The notes under the pieces: model-generated
What the model saw: only the letters and a program-made list of their open reading frames with translations
Databases searched by the model: none
Told to the model about the DNA's origin: nothing
NCBI RefSeq assembly: GCF_027568575.1
Contig: NZ_JANUVP010000015.1
Strand: one strand, 5' to 3'
DNA from: Caldifermentibacillus hisashii
GTDB lineage: Bacteria; Bacillota; Bacilli; Bacillales; Caldibacillaceae
Length of the DNA: 64,000 nt
Position numbers and translations under genes: made by a program
Part shown: in pieces, positions 52,871 through 61,578 of the stretch
Numbering within the stretch: position 1 is the first letter of the stretch
Layout of the letters: every line of letters begins with the position of its first letter

Positions 52871-52900
52871 AAGACGGGCAATTCATCCCGCACCCGTCTT
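52871..52900 (-). terminator. hairpin after the SNF2 helicase gene
   Basis: AAGACGGG / CCCGTCTT stem with a 14-base loop, 33 bp past the stop. No T run on either strand of note, so only a probable terminator. Confidence 0.45.
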
Positions 52901-52932
52901 CGTTTGTAAACTCAAAAAACATGAGGAGAAAT

Positions 52933-55900
52933 TTATATCATTAAAATGTCCCGAATATCCTCCTCTGTCAAGGTTGATGTGGTTTTTTCATCAGCATCAA
53001 GAATATCTGCAATGAGCTTCCGTTTCTTTGCCTGCAGTTCATTCATTTTTTCTTCAATTGTACCGCGTGCAACTAGCTTAATGACCTGTACCGTATGTTT
53101 CTGACCAATTCGGTGCGCCCGGTCGGCAGCTTGTTCCTCTACTGCCGGGTTCCACCATAAGTCATATAAAATCACAGTATCCGCTCCTGTCAAATTAAGA
53201 CCGGTACCTCCAGCTTTTAGGGAAATCAAAAACAAGTCCCGTTCACCTTCATTAAATCGCCGGCAAAGTTCTATACGTTCCTCTGAAGGTGTACTGCCAT
53301 CCAGATAAAAGTAGGCTTGACCGCGGCTGGTCAATTCCCTTCCAATCATTCCCAGCATCTGCGTGAACTGCGAAAAAATCAACAACCTTCTACCGGATCG
53401 TCTTGCTTCCTCTAAAATTTGAAAAAGCTGTTGGAATTTTGCTGAACTGCCCTGATAGCCCTCAACAAACAAGCCCGGGTGACAACAAATTTGGCGCAAT
53501 CGCGTTAAGCCTGCCAATATACGAATTTTATTTTTATCGAACGTCTCTTTATCTAAGTGCTTTAAAGTCTCCTCTCTAAGTTTTGCCAAAAATCCTGCAT
53601 ATAGTTTCTTTTGTTCCGGTAGCAATTCAGATACAGCAAGCGACTCCTCTTTTTCCGGAAGTTCAGCCAACACATCTGTTTTTTCCCGCCGGAGCATAAA
53701 CGGGCGGACTCTCTTTGCAATGTCTTGCGTTCTTAGATGGCTATATGCCTCCAGCCCTTGAAACAGTTGAGGGAAAACAACATGATAAATCGACCAAAGT
53801 TCTTCTATAGAATTTTCAAGTGGTGTTCCGGTCAAACCAAAGCGGTGATCTGCTTGGATTTTCTTTACTGACCGGGCCGTTTGCGTAAAAGGGTTTTTAA
53901 ACGCTTGTGCTTCATCAAAAAACACGGTATGAAAGACTTGCTTCTCAAACCAAGTGAAATCTCTACACAGTATCGGATACGATGTAATGAGAACATCGAT
54001 ATCTTGTAGATTTTTCCGAAGCTCTTTTCGTTCGATTTGATTCCCATCCATCACAATTGCTTGAATTTCAGAGGCAAAAGTCATCAGTTCATTGAGCCAG
54101 TTATATGTTAATGAAGACGGACACACGATTAGAACCGGACACTTTCGGCTCCTTATATTTGCGAGTTCAGATACAATAAAGGTAATGCTTTGCAATGTTT
54201 TTCCCAATCCCATATCATCGGCAAGTACCCCGCCAAATCCGTATTGAGCAAGTGCCTTCATCCATTTGAAACCCGCCTTTTGATAATCTCGTAAAATTGA
54301 CTCCAAACTTTTTGGCACCTCAAATTCCAAGCTTTCCGGATGAAGCAATTGATCTAAAAAGGCCAAAAACGATTCTTCCGGAGAAAAAACAGGACTATCC
54401 TGAATGAAGTCAAGAAACTTCAAACTTTCTAAGATAGGTTTCTCTAAAGTTAACTGATACCCGTCGTCTTGTGCCGGTTCAGCCGCTAAAAGTTTACGGA
54501 TCACTTCCATTTCCTTCGCCTCCAAGGATAGAAGAGACCCATTCGGAAGCCGGTAATATTTCTGTTTCAATTCCAAGGCAGCTAAAATCCCGCGAATATC
54601 TTTGTCGCTAATCCCGTCCATTTCAAACTTGAATTCCAGCCAATGGGTGCGTTCTTGATGCATTTTCACTCGAATTTTCGGATGAACCTCTCGTACAATA
54701 CGATTGCGGACGGCCGTTGTCGCATAAATTTGAGCAAGCTTTTGCAGTTTCGGCAAGATATGTACTAAAAAATCATACTCTAATTCTTCATTTTGCATAA
54801 AATAGCCGCCTTCTGTTTTTGTAAACCCGCTCGTTTCCATCAGTCCCAAAATTTCATCTTCCCTCTTAATATTTCTAACGACATAAGGACCGGTTATGTT
54901 TTCTCGACTTTCTAACGGTTGAATGACCACATGTTCATAATGGAATTCCAAGCCGGCCAACAGGCGATTTCTCACCCGATCCAAGTAAAGTTTTGCCACA
55001 AGCGGTGTTTTCATCATCCGTTCCAAAAGCGGTTTCGACAGCCGAACTTCCCCGATTCTTTTTAAGCCCGGTACGATCTTTTTTAAAAAAAGATCCAGCT
55101 GCTTCTCCGGAATGGGTAGGTGTTCAGTCCCGGACTTAGCCAGCAATTCTATTAGTCCCGTTAATCGCGCAAAATCATCTTTTAACTGAAACAGTTTTCC
55201 TTTCCATAACACGGACCTGTAACCATCCATCAAAATCAATCGTTCAAGACCGGTTATTTTCAACTGATATTGAGATGGCTCACTTTCTTCCAATTGAAAC
55301 TGAATCGGCGGTGGTCCCTCAACAATGTTTAATCCGGAAAATACTTGCCCTTCCTGTTCAAGCGTGACTAATGGTGCTTTTCCTAATATGGGGTACAGGC
55401 TTGCCCATGCAGATGGCGGAATCAATAACGTTCTCAGTGGAGGCACAGTGTTCGACTTTATCGGTAATACTTCTAAAAAGGCTGCTTCATCACGTGCCAC
55501 ACGTACCAACTGATGTAAAACGGTATCCGACTCATTCATAAAACAATGCAAACTTGGATCATAGGTAAATGCAGGAGATAGCTCACTCGCTTTCCCAGCT
55601 CTGACATCCTGTAAAAAACCGCGAATATTTGGAATCGGAGTCTGATTAATTTTCACTTCGATTCCGAATAAATACTGATCCTGTCCAAGTGAAAATGGAC
55701 TTAGTCGGAAGTGCACGTCCAGTACTTCTCTCTTTTCAAAATGAAGTTGATGACCGGTTGTTCGGGCTGGCTTATTTTGAAATAGAGCCAAAAAGTCGCC
55801 GGTGAAGTCGCCGGTCTCTTCGTTTCCATAAGAAGCCATTCCTTGTCGATTCTGTTCATAAAGCGCAATAAGTACCGCGGCCACATGTTGGCACGGTTTA

Positions 55901-56127
55901 CTAAAATTTAAAAGCGCAGAACAGCTGCATGACGTGTCAATATTTTCTTTTTCGTCTTTTTCAATTTTGACATAAAAATCTTCCGCCCCTTGTACGGTTG
56001 CAGCAACAAATTCGGCCTGCTCCTCATGAAAAATGACTTTATTCGCCCGATAAAAAGCGTCCCCCCGTTTGAAGGAGACGGTCCCACACATGTCTTTTAT
56101 AATTTTATGATTCAGTTTGATATCCAA
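52933..56127 (-). CDS. SNF2-family helicase with SWIM zinc finger
   Basis: A 1064-residue DNA-dependent ATPase. A SWIM finger (CSCSALLNFSKPCQHVAAVL) lies near residue 67; a long SNF2-associated bacterial domain follows; the helicase core has ADDMGLGKTLQS near 637, VFFDEAQAFKNPFTQT near 737, GLTGTPLENSIEELW near 760 and, in the second lobe, LIFSQFTQMLGMIG, GGTGLNLTGADTVI and DRAHRIGQ. The TTG at 56127 has AAGAAGGAG before it, and the known family N terminus DIKLNHKIIKDMCG follows; earlier in-frame codons encode an unlike extension. Probably acts in chromosome remodelling or transcription recycling; a single-gene unit. Confidence 0.92.
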   Translation of the reverse strand: MDIKLNHKIIKDMCGTVSFKRGDAFYRANKVIFHEEQAEFVAATVQGAEDFYVKIEKDEKENIDTSCSCSALLNFSKPCQHVAAVLIALYEQNRQGMASYGNEETGDFTGDFLALFQNKPARTTGHQLHFEKREVLDVHFRLSPFSLGQDQYLFGIEVKINQTPIPNIRGFLQDVRAGKASELSPAFTYDPSLHCFMNESDTVLHQLVRVARDEAAFLEVLPIKSNTVPPLRTLLIPPSAWASLYPILGKAPLVTLEQEGQVFSGLNIVEGPPPIQFQLEESEPSQYQLKITGLERLILMDGYRSVLWKGKLFQLKDDFARLTGLIELLAKSGTEHLPIPEKQLDLFLKKIVPGLKRIGEVRLSKPLLERMMKTPLVAKLYLDRVRNRLLAGLEFHYEHVVIQPLESRENITGPYVVRNIKREDEILGLMETSGFTKTEGGYFMQNEELEYDFLVHILPKLQKLAQIYATTAVRNRIVREVHPKIRVKMHQERTHWLEFKFEMDGISDKDIRGILAALELKQKYYRLPNGSLLSLEAKEMEVIRKLLAAEPAQDDGYQLTLEKPILESLKFLDFIQDSPVFSPEESFLAFLDQLLHPESLEFEVPKSLESILRDYQKAGFKWMKALAQYGFGGVLADDMGLGKTLQSITFIVSELANIRSRKCPVLIVCPSSLTYNWLNELMTFASEIQAIVMDGNQIERKELRKNLQDIDVLITSYPILCRDFTWFEKQVFHTVFFDEAQAFKNPFTQTARSVKKIQADHRFGLTGTPLENSIEELWSIYHVVFPQLFQGLEAYSHLRTQDIAKRVRPFMLRREKTDVLAELPEKEESLAVSELLPEQKKLYAGFLAKLREETLKHLDKETFDKNKIRILAGLTRLRQICCHPGLFVEGYQGSSAKFQQLFQILEEARRSGRRLLIFSQFTQMLGMIGRELTSRGQAYFYLDGSTPSEERIELCRRFNEGERDLFLISLKAGGTGLNLTGADTVILYDLWWNPAVEEQAADRAHRIGQKHTVQVIKLVARGTIEEKMNELQAKKRKLIADILDADEKTTSTLTEEDIRDILMI

Positions 56128-56499
56128 TGGAAACCGCTCCTTCTTAATTTTTTGCGTTCCTATAATTATTTTCCATTTTATCACGAATTCTTGATACAAT
56201 CGATATGCTTAAATATTATCTCAAGCGCAACTCATAATCTATCCAAAGTCTTTTATGAATCAACATGATACCTTGATTTATTTAACTATCATTGCTTGTC
56301 AGGCCACTTAGCATTGTATTTTTATTGTCGTGAATACTGTTAAACCATGCAGCCAATTATTACTTAAATCTTGGGAAAAATAAAATTATATATAGACAAA
56401 CTAATGTTCCGTATGTTAAAATAACTCTATCAATTACAACTTTTGACATGCTTGTATTTGTCCGAAATTTACTTATAATATCAGTAGGAGGGAATGCCG
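56128..56499. other. spacer without a supportable feature
   Basis: AT-rich stretch between divergent genes. A TATAAT at 56474-56479 lies very near the coiled-coil gene, and TTGACA occurs at about 56443, but their spacing (about 25 bp) does not fit. No small gene or RNA could be supported. Confidence 0.35.
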
Positions 56500-57024
56500 G
56501 TGGAAAATGAACTGTTAAAACAAATACTCGCAAAATTAAACGAAATTGATGACATCAAAACAGGTTTAAACGAAATGAACAACAGATTAAATCGAATGGA
56601 ATCCGACATTAGTGAAGTTAAACAAGACATTATCGGCATGAAAGAAGAAATAAAAGAAATCAAATTAGAACAACAACTAATGAAACAAGATATAACAGAT
56701 ATCAAACAAGAACAACTACTAATGAAACAAGATATAACAGATATCAAACAAGAGCAATTACTTATGAAACAAGATATAACAGATATCAAACAAGAGCAAT
56801 TACTTATGAAACAAGATATAACAGATATCAAACAAGAGCAATTACTTATGAAACAAGATATAACAGAAATGAAACAGGAGCAGCAACAAATTAAATTAGC
56901 CGTTCTTGAAACGAATGAACGGACAAAGGAAATTGCAGCGAAACAAGATGAACATGAGCAACTCATTCATTTATTAGGAATGAGATCCCTTAAACAGGAA
57001 GCAGAATTAAATCGGATGAAGTAA
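56500..57024 (+). CDS. coiled-coil repeat protein
   Basis: A 174-residue, Lys/Gln/Glu/Met-rich protein predicted to be almost all coiled coil. Its core is five 14-residue repeats (MKQDITDIKQEQLL type), each equal to two heptads, between a conserved-looking head (ENELLKQILAKLNEID) and tail. The GTG at 56500 is chosen since GGAGGG is 5 bp closer to the ATG than normal. No membrane helix or signal. Similar proteins occur widely in bacilli, some next to phage genes; function unknown. Confidence 0.7.
   Translation: MENELLKQILAKLNEIDDIKTGLNEMNNRLNRMESDISEVKQDIIGMKEEIKEIKLEQQLMKQDITDIKQEQLLMKQDITDIKQEQLLMKQDITDIKQEQLLMKQDITDIKQEQLLMKQDITEMKQEQQQIKLAVLETNERTKEIAAKQDEHEQLIHLLGMRSLKQEAELNRMK
56680..56889 (+). 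repeat. five tandem 42-bp coding repeats
   Basis: Units start at 56680, 56722, 56764, 56806 and 56848. The third and fourth are identical in DNA, the last has drifted (DITEMKQEQQQ). The pattern points to recent expansion by slippage or unequal crossing over. Confidence 0.9.
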
Positions 57025-57025
57025 T

Positions 57026-57045
57026 CGTCATTTGACGGTTTTTTT
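57026..57045 (+). terminator. rho-independent terminator of the coiled-coil gene
   Basis: CGTCA-TT-TGACG followed by GTTTTTTTT, 2 bp after the stop. Confidence 0.85.
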
Positions 57046-57065
57046 TGTAGTTTTTATAGAGTTAA

Positions 57066-57557
57066 TTATAAACCCATATACAAAATCTCCCCTGGTAGGC
57101 CATCAATTTCACATAACTTTTCTGATTGGAAGCCGCTGTTAATTAATATTTTTCTAGAAGGAATATTTTTCGGATCGATTATGGCGGTTAACCTTTCTAT
57201 GAAGTTATTTTTCGCTTTTTCGATTAATATTTTGGCAATCTCAGATCCGTAGCCTTTCCCCCAATGTTCCGGAAGCAGCATATAGCCGAGTTCCGCTTCA
57301 GAGGTTTTTTCTTCATTTAAAATTAAACTTCCCAGCCCGATGAATTCATTTACATTGTTACTTGAATGGTAAACTTTAAAAGTACCAAATTGGTCAAATT
57401 TCTCATTTCTCCGTAATACCTTTGCAAAATTAACATATGCTTCTTCCAATGGAATCGATCGTTCCGTAATCATCGCCATCACTGCTTCATTTGACACAAG
57501 CCTAAAATAATCATGAAAATCTGTCGCCATGAACTTTCTCAAAATTAGGTTATACAC
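57066..57557 (-). CDS. RimJ/RimL-type GNAT acetyltransferase
   Basis: A 163-residue protein of the Acetyltransf_3 group: opening NLILRKFMATDFHDYFRLV, acetyl-CoA loop LLPEHWGKGYGSEIAKILIE near residue 93 and IDPKNIPSRKILINSGFQ near 126. Such enzymes acetylate ribosomal proteins or small amines. It begins with GTG; the GGGGGG tract 7 bp before it can serve as ribosome site. Confidence 0.85.
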   Translation of the reverse strand: MYNLILRKFMATDFHDYFRLVSNEAVMAMITERSIPLEEAYVNFAKVLRRNEKFDQFGTFKVYHSSNNVNEFIGLGSLILNEEKTSEAELGYMLLPEHWGKGYGSEIAKILIEKAKNNFIERLTAIIDPKNIPSRKILINSGFQSEKLCEIDGLPGEILYMGL

Positions 57558-57652
57558 TCCGGGCCCCCCTTATATTTTTACAACCATAATCATACCATTT
57601 AAAATAGACCTTATCAAAATGTTAGAGCATCTGCTTTCTTTTTAATAAAAAT

Positions 57653-57934
57653 TTAGCCAATAAGACCTTTTATCAGTTCCGATAATCGGATCATTCCCTT
57701 TTCAAGATCTGCCAATGAGGCATAGGAATAAGACAACCGAAGATGCACTTGATCATTTTTGTCATAGATACTTCCGGGATTAATTAAAATGCCTTCCTGA
57801 AGGGCTAAATCAAATAGTTTTCTTGTGGATATACCGTCCCGCAATTCAAGCCAAATATAAAATCCGCCAGCAGGGATATTCCATGATGCAATGTCAGAAA
57901 AATACTTCGCTAATAATGCCAGTGCAAGATCCAT
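57653..57934 (-). pseudogene. C-terminal fragment of a PLP-dependent aminotransferase
   Basis: The 93-residue frame matches only the end of class I/II aminotransferases or MocR proteins: IPAGGFYIWLELRDGIS, LALQEGILINPGSIY and HLRLSYSYASLADLEKGM are typical of that domain. The cofactor lysine and all else is missing, so it is a remnant. Its upstream end lies just against the small membrane protein gene. A full MocR gene is found at 61579. Confidence 0.7.
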
Positions 57935-57939
57935 GGTTC

Positions 57940-58107
57940 CTACTTATTCAGTTTTTTCAGCAGCTCAATTATTTCTTCGTTTTGCTTGACCTGAATCTCA
58001 CTGTTGATTTTAATTTCGCGAATCCAAATTAACATAAAAGCAATGACGACCGGTATTACGATATACTTAATCACAAATGCAAAAGTCCCAAAAATACTTA
58101 TCATCAT
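57940..58107 (-). CDS. small single-helix membrane protein (DUF4083-like)
   Basis: A 55-residue protein: one long hydrophobic segment (residues about 6-29) and a charged helical tail ending EEIIELLKKLNK. The start ATG at 58107 follows AAAGGGTGG. The layout fits the DUF4083-type small proteins of bacilli. Function unknown. Confidence 0.55.
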   Translation of the reverse strand: MMISIFGTFAFVIKYIVIPVVIAFMLIWIREIKINSEIQVKQNEEIIELLKKLNK

Positions 58108-58365
58108 ATTCCACCCTTTCATTTATTTTTACACAACTTCAACCTTTTGAAAATTAACGCCCAATCCTTTTCAGCATTCTAGTATAGAACCTTATCATTG
58201 ATAGAACCAAACAAAACTCCTACCTTTTATAAAAAATACGAATGACCTATAACAAAGTTTCACATCAAATTAACAAAAAGTTTTTATAACAACCAATCAT
58301 ATGGTCCTTTGCGTATTATTTTTGAAAAAGTGCTTTTAGGTACAAACCATTTTTTATTAAATTTA

Positions 58366-58394
58366 TTGACAGAAAATTATTTTCCATATATACT
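58366..58394 (+). promoter_or_regulatory. sigma-A promoter of the GntR-ABC operon
   Basis: TTGACA and TATACT with the ideal 17-bp spacer, about 80 bp before the GntR start. Confidence 0.8.
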
Positions 58395-58395
58395 T

Positions 58396-58413
58396 ATATA
58401 CATAGGTATATAA
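58396..58413 (+). promoter_or_regulatory. probable YtrA-type GntR operator
   Basis: Palindrome ATATAC-N4-GTATAT within TATATACATAGGTATATA, placed right after the -10 box. It resembles operators of YtrA-type GntR repressors, which act on their own ABC operons. Confidence 0.55.
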
Positions 58414-58476
58414 CTATATTAGCAGTAAACTAATCATGGCATTGAAAAATCCCGGCAATTTAAGGTGGTGAAATGG

Positions 58477-58851
58477 GTGAATAACTTAGATAACAATAAG
58501 CCGATTTATTTACAAATACGGGAAAAAATTGAAGATCAAATCGTAACCGGCTTGCTGAAAGAAGGAGATCAAGCACCTTCTACAAATCAGCTTGTGAATT
58601 TTTATAAAGTCAATCATGTTACGGTAGCAAAAGGTGTTAACCAGTTAGTGGATGAAGGAATCCTTTTTAAAAAGAGGGGTGTAGGGATGTTTGTTGCTGA
58701 AGGAGCGAAAGAAAAATTGATTCAACAACGGAAGGAAAAATTTATCGAAGACCATTTAATTAAATTAGTTGAAGAAGCTAATATTTTAGGAATTACCGAA
58801 GATGAGTTAATTGATTTAATAAAAAGAGTGAAGGGAAGGGGAATGAAGTGA
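58477..58851 (+). CDS. GntR-family (YtrA-type) regulator
   Basis: A 124-residue short GntR regulator: NNKPIYLQIREKIEDQIVTG, winged helix with PSTNQLVNFYKVNHVTVAKG and GILFKKRGVGMFV, then a dimer helix. Starts at GTG 58477, because AAGGTGG at 58462-58468 lies properly before it; two earlier GTG codons overlap that site. As in YtrA systems it heads an ABC operon and probably represses it until a drug or envelope stress appears. Confidence 0.88.
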   Translation: MNNLDNNKPIYLQIREKIEDQIVTGLLKEGDQAPSTNQLVNFYKVNHVTVAKGVNQLVDEGILFKKRGVGMFVAEGAKEKLIQQRKEKFIEDHLIKLVEEANILGITEDELIDLIKRVKGRGMK

Positions 58852-59720
58852 ACAAATTTATAGAGGTTAATAACCTATGCCTTTCATACAAAAACCAGCA
58901 AGTCATAAAAAATATCTCATTTTCATTAGAACAAGGGAAAATATATGGGTTAATAGGACGGAATGGAGCGGGAAAAACCTCGCTTTTATCACTGCTTGCC
59001 TCTTTTAACCAACCGACAGCCGGGACAATTAAAATTGATGGCGAGGTTCCGTTTGAAAATGCACGGATTATGCAAGAGGTTGCCTTTATTTATGATCGTG
59101 ACTTTAAAGATGAGAGCAGTCCAGTAAAAGAAATGTTTGATACATTAAAACGTTATCGACCAAATTTTGATGAAGAATATGCAAAATATTTATTGGACCG
59201 TTTTGAACTACCGTTAAAAAAACCGGTTAATAAATTATCAAAAGGAAAGAAAGCGGCCTTAAATGTGACAATAGGGCTTTCCAGTCGGGCGCCAATTACG
59301 ATATTTGACGAAGCTTATTTAGGAATGGATGCGCCAACAAGGACATTTTTTTACAAAGAATTATTAGAAGACCAAGCAAGGTATCCGAGAACGTTTATTT
59401 TATCTACTCATCTTGTGTCGGAAATGGATTATTTATTTGAAGAAGTCCTCATTATTCATCGTGGTGAGCTTGTTTTTCATGATGATTTTGAAACTTTAAT
59501 ATCAAGGGGAGCTGCCATTACGGGGGATTTTTCTAAAGTAGATCAATTTGTCCAAGGAAAGAAGAAATTAAGTGAACAAACTTTAGGGCGGACAAAATCT
59601 GTTATGATATACGGAAATTTAACGGAAGAGGAAAAGGAAAAAGCTCGTTCCATTGGTTTGGATATCGGACCGGTAAATTTACAAGATTTATTTATTTATC
59701 TAACGGAGGAGGGGAAATAA
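58848..59720 (+). CDS. ABC transporter ATPase of the GntR operon
   Basis: A 290-residue ATPase. Walker A is GRNGAGKTSLL near residue 37, Walker B ITIFDEAYLGMD near 158 and the H loop LSTHL near 190. The signature is LSKGKKAAL, far from LSGGQ but normal for YtrB/EcsA-like regulators of this kind. The GTG start overlaps the GntR stop (GTGA). The C-terminal 80 residues are a separate small domain. Works with the permease encoded directly after it. Confidence 0.87.
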   Translation: MNKFIEVNNLCLSYKNQQVIKNISFSLEQGKIYGLIGRNGAGKTSLLSLLASFNQPTAGTIKIDGEVPFENARIMQEVAFIYDRDFKDESSPVKEMFDTLKRYRPNFDEEYAKYLLDRFELPLKKPVNKLSKGKKAALNVTIGLSSRAPITIFDEAYLGMDAPTRTFFYKELLEDQARYPRTFILSTHLVSEMDYLFEEVLIIHRGELVFHDDFETLISRGAAITGDFSKVDQFVQGKKKLSEQTLGRTKSVMIYGNLTEEEKEKARSIGLDIGPVNLQDLFIYLTEEGK

Positions 59721-60497
59721 ATGAAGAAAAAATCAATTCGAACGAAACTTGCTATAGATTTATTTACACTGCAAGGAAAATGGACAGTATGGTTTCTTAA
59801 AATCATGTTTGTCGTTTATATCGCTCATATTCTTTATCCATTAATACATAATGGGGAATCGGTAAGAGCGGTAGATGATTTTTATGCGAGAAGTTACATT
59901 TTCGGTAATATTTATATGTTAGTTATCGGGATTATCACGTCAATCAGTTGTCTTCCCTATTACGTTCAAAATGGGATTACGAGAAGGGACTATTTTTTCG
60001 GTGCAACGATAGGTACATTAGGATTAGCCATTATTATTCCACTCGTTGCATTAATCATTCATTTTCTTACAAAGGGAATGATTGATTGGACAAACTTGCC
60101 GATTGACTTAAAAGGACTAACGGAAGCCAGCGCTGCAGAAGAAGATCCATTCATTGCTCAAATGATTTTGGCAGTGATTTATGCACCATCTGTGGTAGAA
60201 ATAAGTGGTTTATCACTTCTCGTATTTATGGTAAATCTATTCTTTTATTATGTGATCGGTTGGATGATTGGGGCAGGGTTTTATCGATTTGGTGGCATAA
60301 AAGGTATGATGTTTATTGTCCTTGCCCTTGCGATTTTCTTAATAAATTCCGGTATTTGGGGAAACCCTGTACCCGCTTGGCTGCCAATTCCGGATTTAAC
60401 CCTGTCCTTCTATGCAATCATTGGTACAGTTTCACTAATTTTCATTGTACTTGGAATTATTAGGCTGGTAACAAGAAATATGCGAATCAAATTATAA
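59721..60497 (+). CDS. ABC transporter permease of the GntR operon
   Basis: A 258-residue membrane protein with six helices (about 25-45, 63-85, 98-120, 150-175, 190-210, 228-248). The segment SISCLPYYVQNGITRRDYFFGA near residue 75 is typical of ABC-2-type permeases of YtrC/BcrB-like exporters. GAGGAGGGG precedes the ATG and there is no gap after the ATPase gene. Confidence 0.85.
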   Translation: MKKKSIRTKLAIDLFTLQGKWTVWFLKIMFVVYIAHILYPLIHNGESVRAVDDFYARSYIFGNIYMLVIGIITSISCLPYYVQNGITRRDYFFGATIGTLGLAIIIPLVALIIHFLTKGMIDWTNLPIDLKGLTEASAAEEDPFIAQMILAVIYAPSVVEISGLSLLVFMVNLFFYYVIGWMIGAGFYRFGGIKGMMFIVLALAIFLINSGIWGNPVPAWLPIPDLTLSFYAIIGTVSLIFIVLGIIRLVTRNMRIKL

Positions 60498-60566
60498 GTG
60501 ATATTGCTTGAAGGTACGTACCTGTTTCCCATGATTCAAAAGATGTCCCTTTCCCTTTAGTCGCTT

Positions 60567-60614
60567 AGAACCGCTAGCATTTTCGCCATTTTTGGCGTTA
60601 ACGCTAGCGGTTCT
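60567..60614. terminator. convergent terminator, long hairpin
   Basis: AGAACCGCTAGC / GCTAGCGGTTCT outer stem of 12 perfect pairs with an inner CGCC / GGCG stem. It lies between the permease and the convergent LysE gene and can serve both. Confidence 0.75.
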
Positions 60615-60642
60615 TTCCATCAATTTATGATCATAGAACTTT

Positions 60643-61278
60643 CTATCCTATCTCAAAGACACTTTTAAAAAATTCAACAGCAAAATAAACGGCAAAACCA
60701 ATTAACAGAAACCCAGCGGTAACAGAAATCCACTTTATGATCGTCCGATTTAAGAAGACTCGTGTTTTTGCGATAATCGTCATTAAGATTAAATCATGCA
60801 TTAAGATACCTGCCAAAATTCCAGCTGCGACCACAAAAAAACCGGAATTTCCAGTTGACTTAAAAGAGTTTGCCAATACGGTTCCAAAAACTCCAAGCCA
60901 AAATACGACACTTCCCGGTGAGATGGCAACAACAAATCCGTTTAAATAGGATGACTTTAATGATTTCTCCGGTTTCTCATGTCCCAAGTGAATGTCTTTT
61001 TCAGCATTTTTTATACTGTCCCACCCGATAAAAAATAAAAAGAGACTTCCTATTAGCCACATCAAGCTTTGGACAACAGGCAAGGATAAAATTGGTGCAA
61101 GCCCAAAATACAGTAACATAATTAATATAAAATCGACCGTCATCCCGCCCAAACCGACAAACCAACCATGCATAAAGCCATTTTTTAACCCTTGCTTTGT
61201 CATTTCAATCGTCACGGCGCCAACAGGCAAAGCAATAGATAACCCTAAAAATACATATGTAAAGAAAAGAGAAACCAT
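60643..61278 (-). CDS. LysE/RhtB-family amino acid exporter
   Basis: A 211-residue protein with six helices. The LysE start GLSIALPVGAVTIEMTKQGLKNG and the central FVVAISPGSVVFWLGVFG are family marks; AAGGAGG precedes the ATG. It exports basic or neutral amino acids or homoserine lactone-like compounds; specificity unknown. The divergent MocR gene is a possible regulator. Confidence 0.88.
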   Translation of the reverse strand: MVSLFFTYVFLGLSIALPVGAVTIEMTKQGLKNGFMHGWFVGLGGMTVDFILIMLLYFGLAPILSLPVVQSLMWLIGSLFLFFIGWDSIKNAEKDIHLGHEKPEKSLKSSYLNGFVVAISPGSVVFWLGVFGTVLANSFKSTGNSGFFVVAAGILAGILMHDLILMTIIAKTRVFLNRTIIKWISVTAGFLLIGFAVYFAVEFFKSVFEIG

Positions 61279-61578
61279 GATTTTTCCTCCTTGTTAGTGG
61301 ATTTCAAATGATATTAAGAAAGCTGTGAAGAAGGGGTTCCCCTTGCTAATTGATGTCATACTGCTTCCATTTCAATTGTTTGGCACCCATTTTAGTAAAA
61401 AAACTTTTTGCGAAAGATCTAGGCAAATTAATGTCATGATATCTTTATAAAAACTAGAAACTTCCCCATTTCATCCCCGCCTTTATCATGTTATAATCTA
61501 TCATAATCAGAAATTGATCCTAGTAAAAGGGACAATTTTTTACAAATATATAGGTACAGTTATATTAGAGGGATCAAA
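61279..61578. other. divergent spacer between lysE-like and MocR genes
   Basis: AT-rich, no gene. Near the MocR start, ATATATAGGTACAGTTATATTAGAGGG contains the ribosome site AGAGGG and a TATATT that could be a -10 box; described here by its ends at 61548-61574. No clear operator repeats. Confidence 0.35.

Noticed and set aside
52696..52893. 65-residue minus-strand frame with a PVPLFNS repeat
   Set aside because: No ribosome site and its repetitive part is a spacer direct repeat; it also overlaps a hairpin downstream of the helicase gene.
56481..56966. Cys/Ser/Ile-rich repeat frame on the minus strand
   Set aside because: Antisense to the 42-bp repeats of the coiled-coil gene, which has the ribosome site, the terminator and sensible composition.
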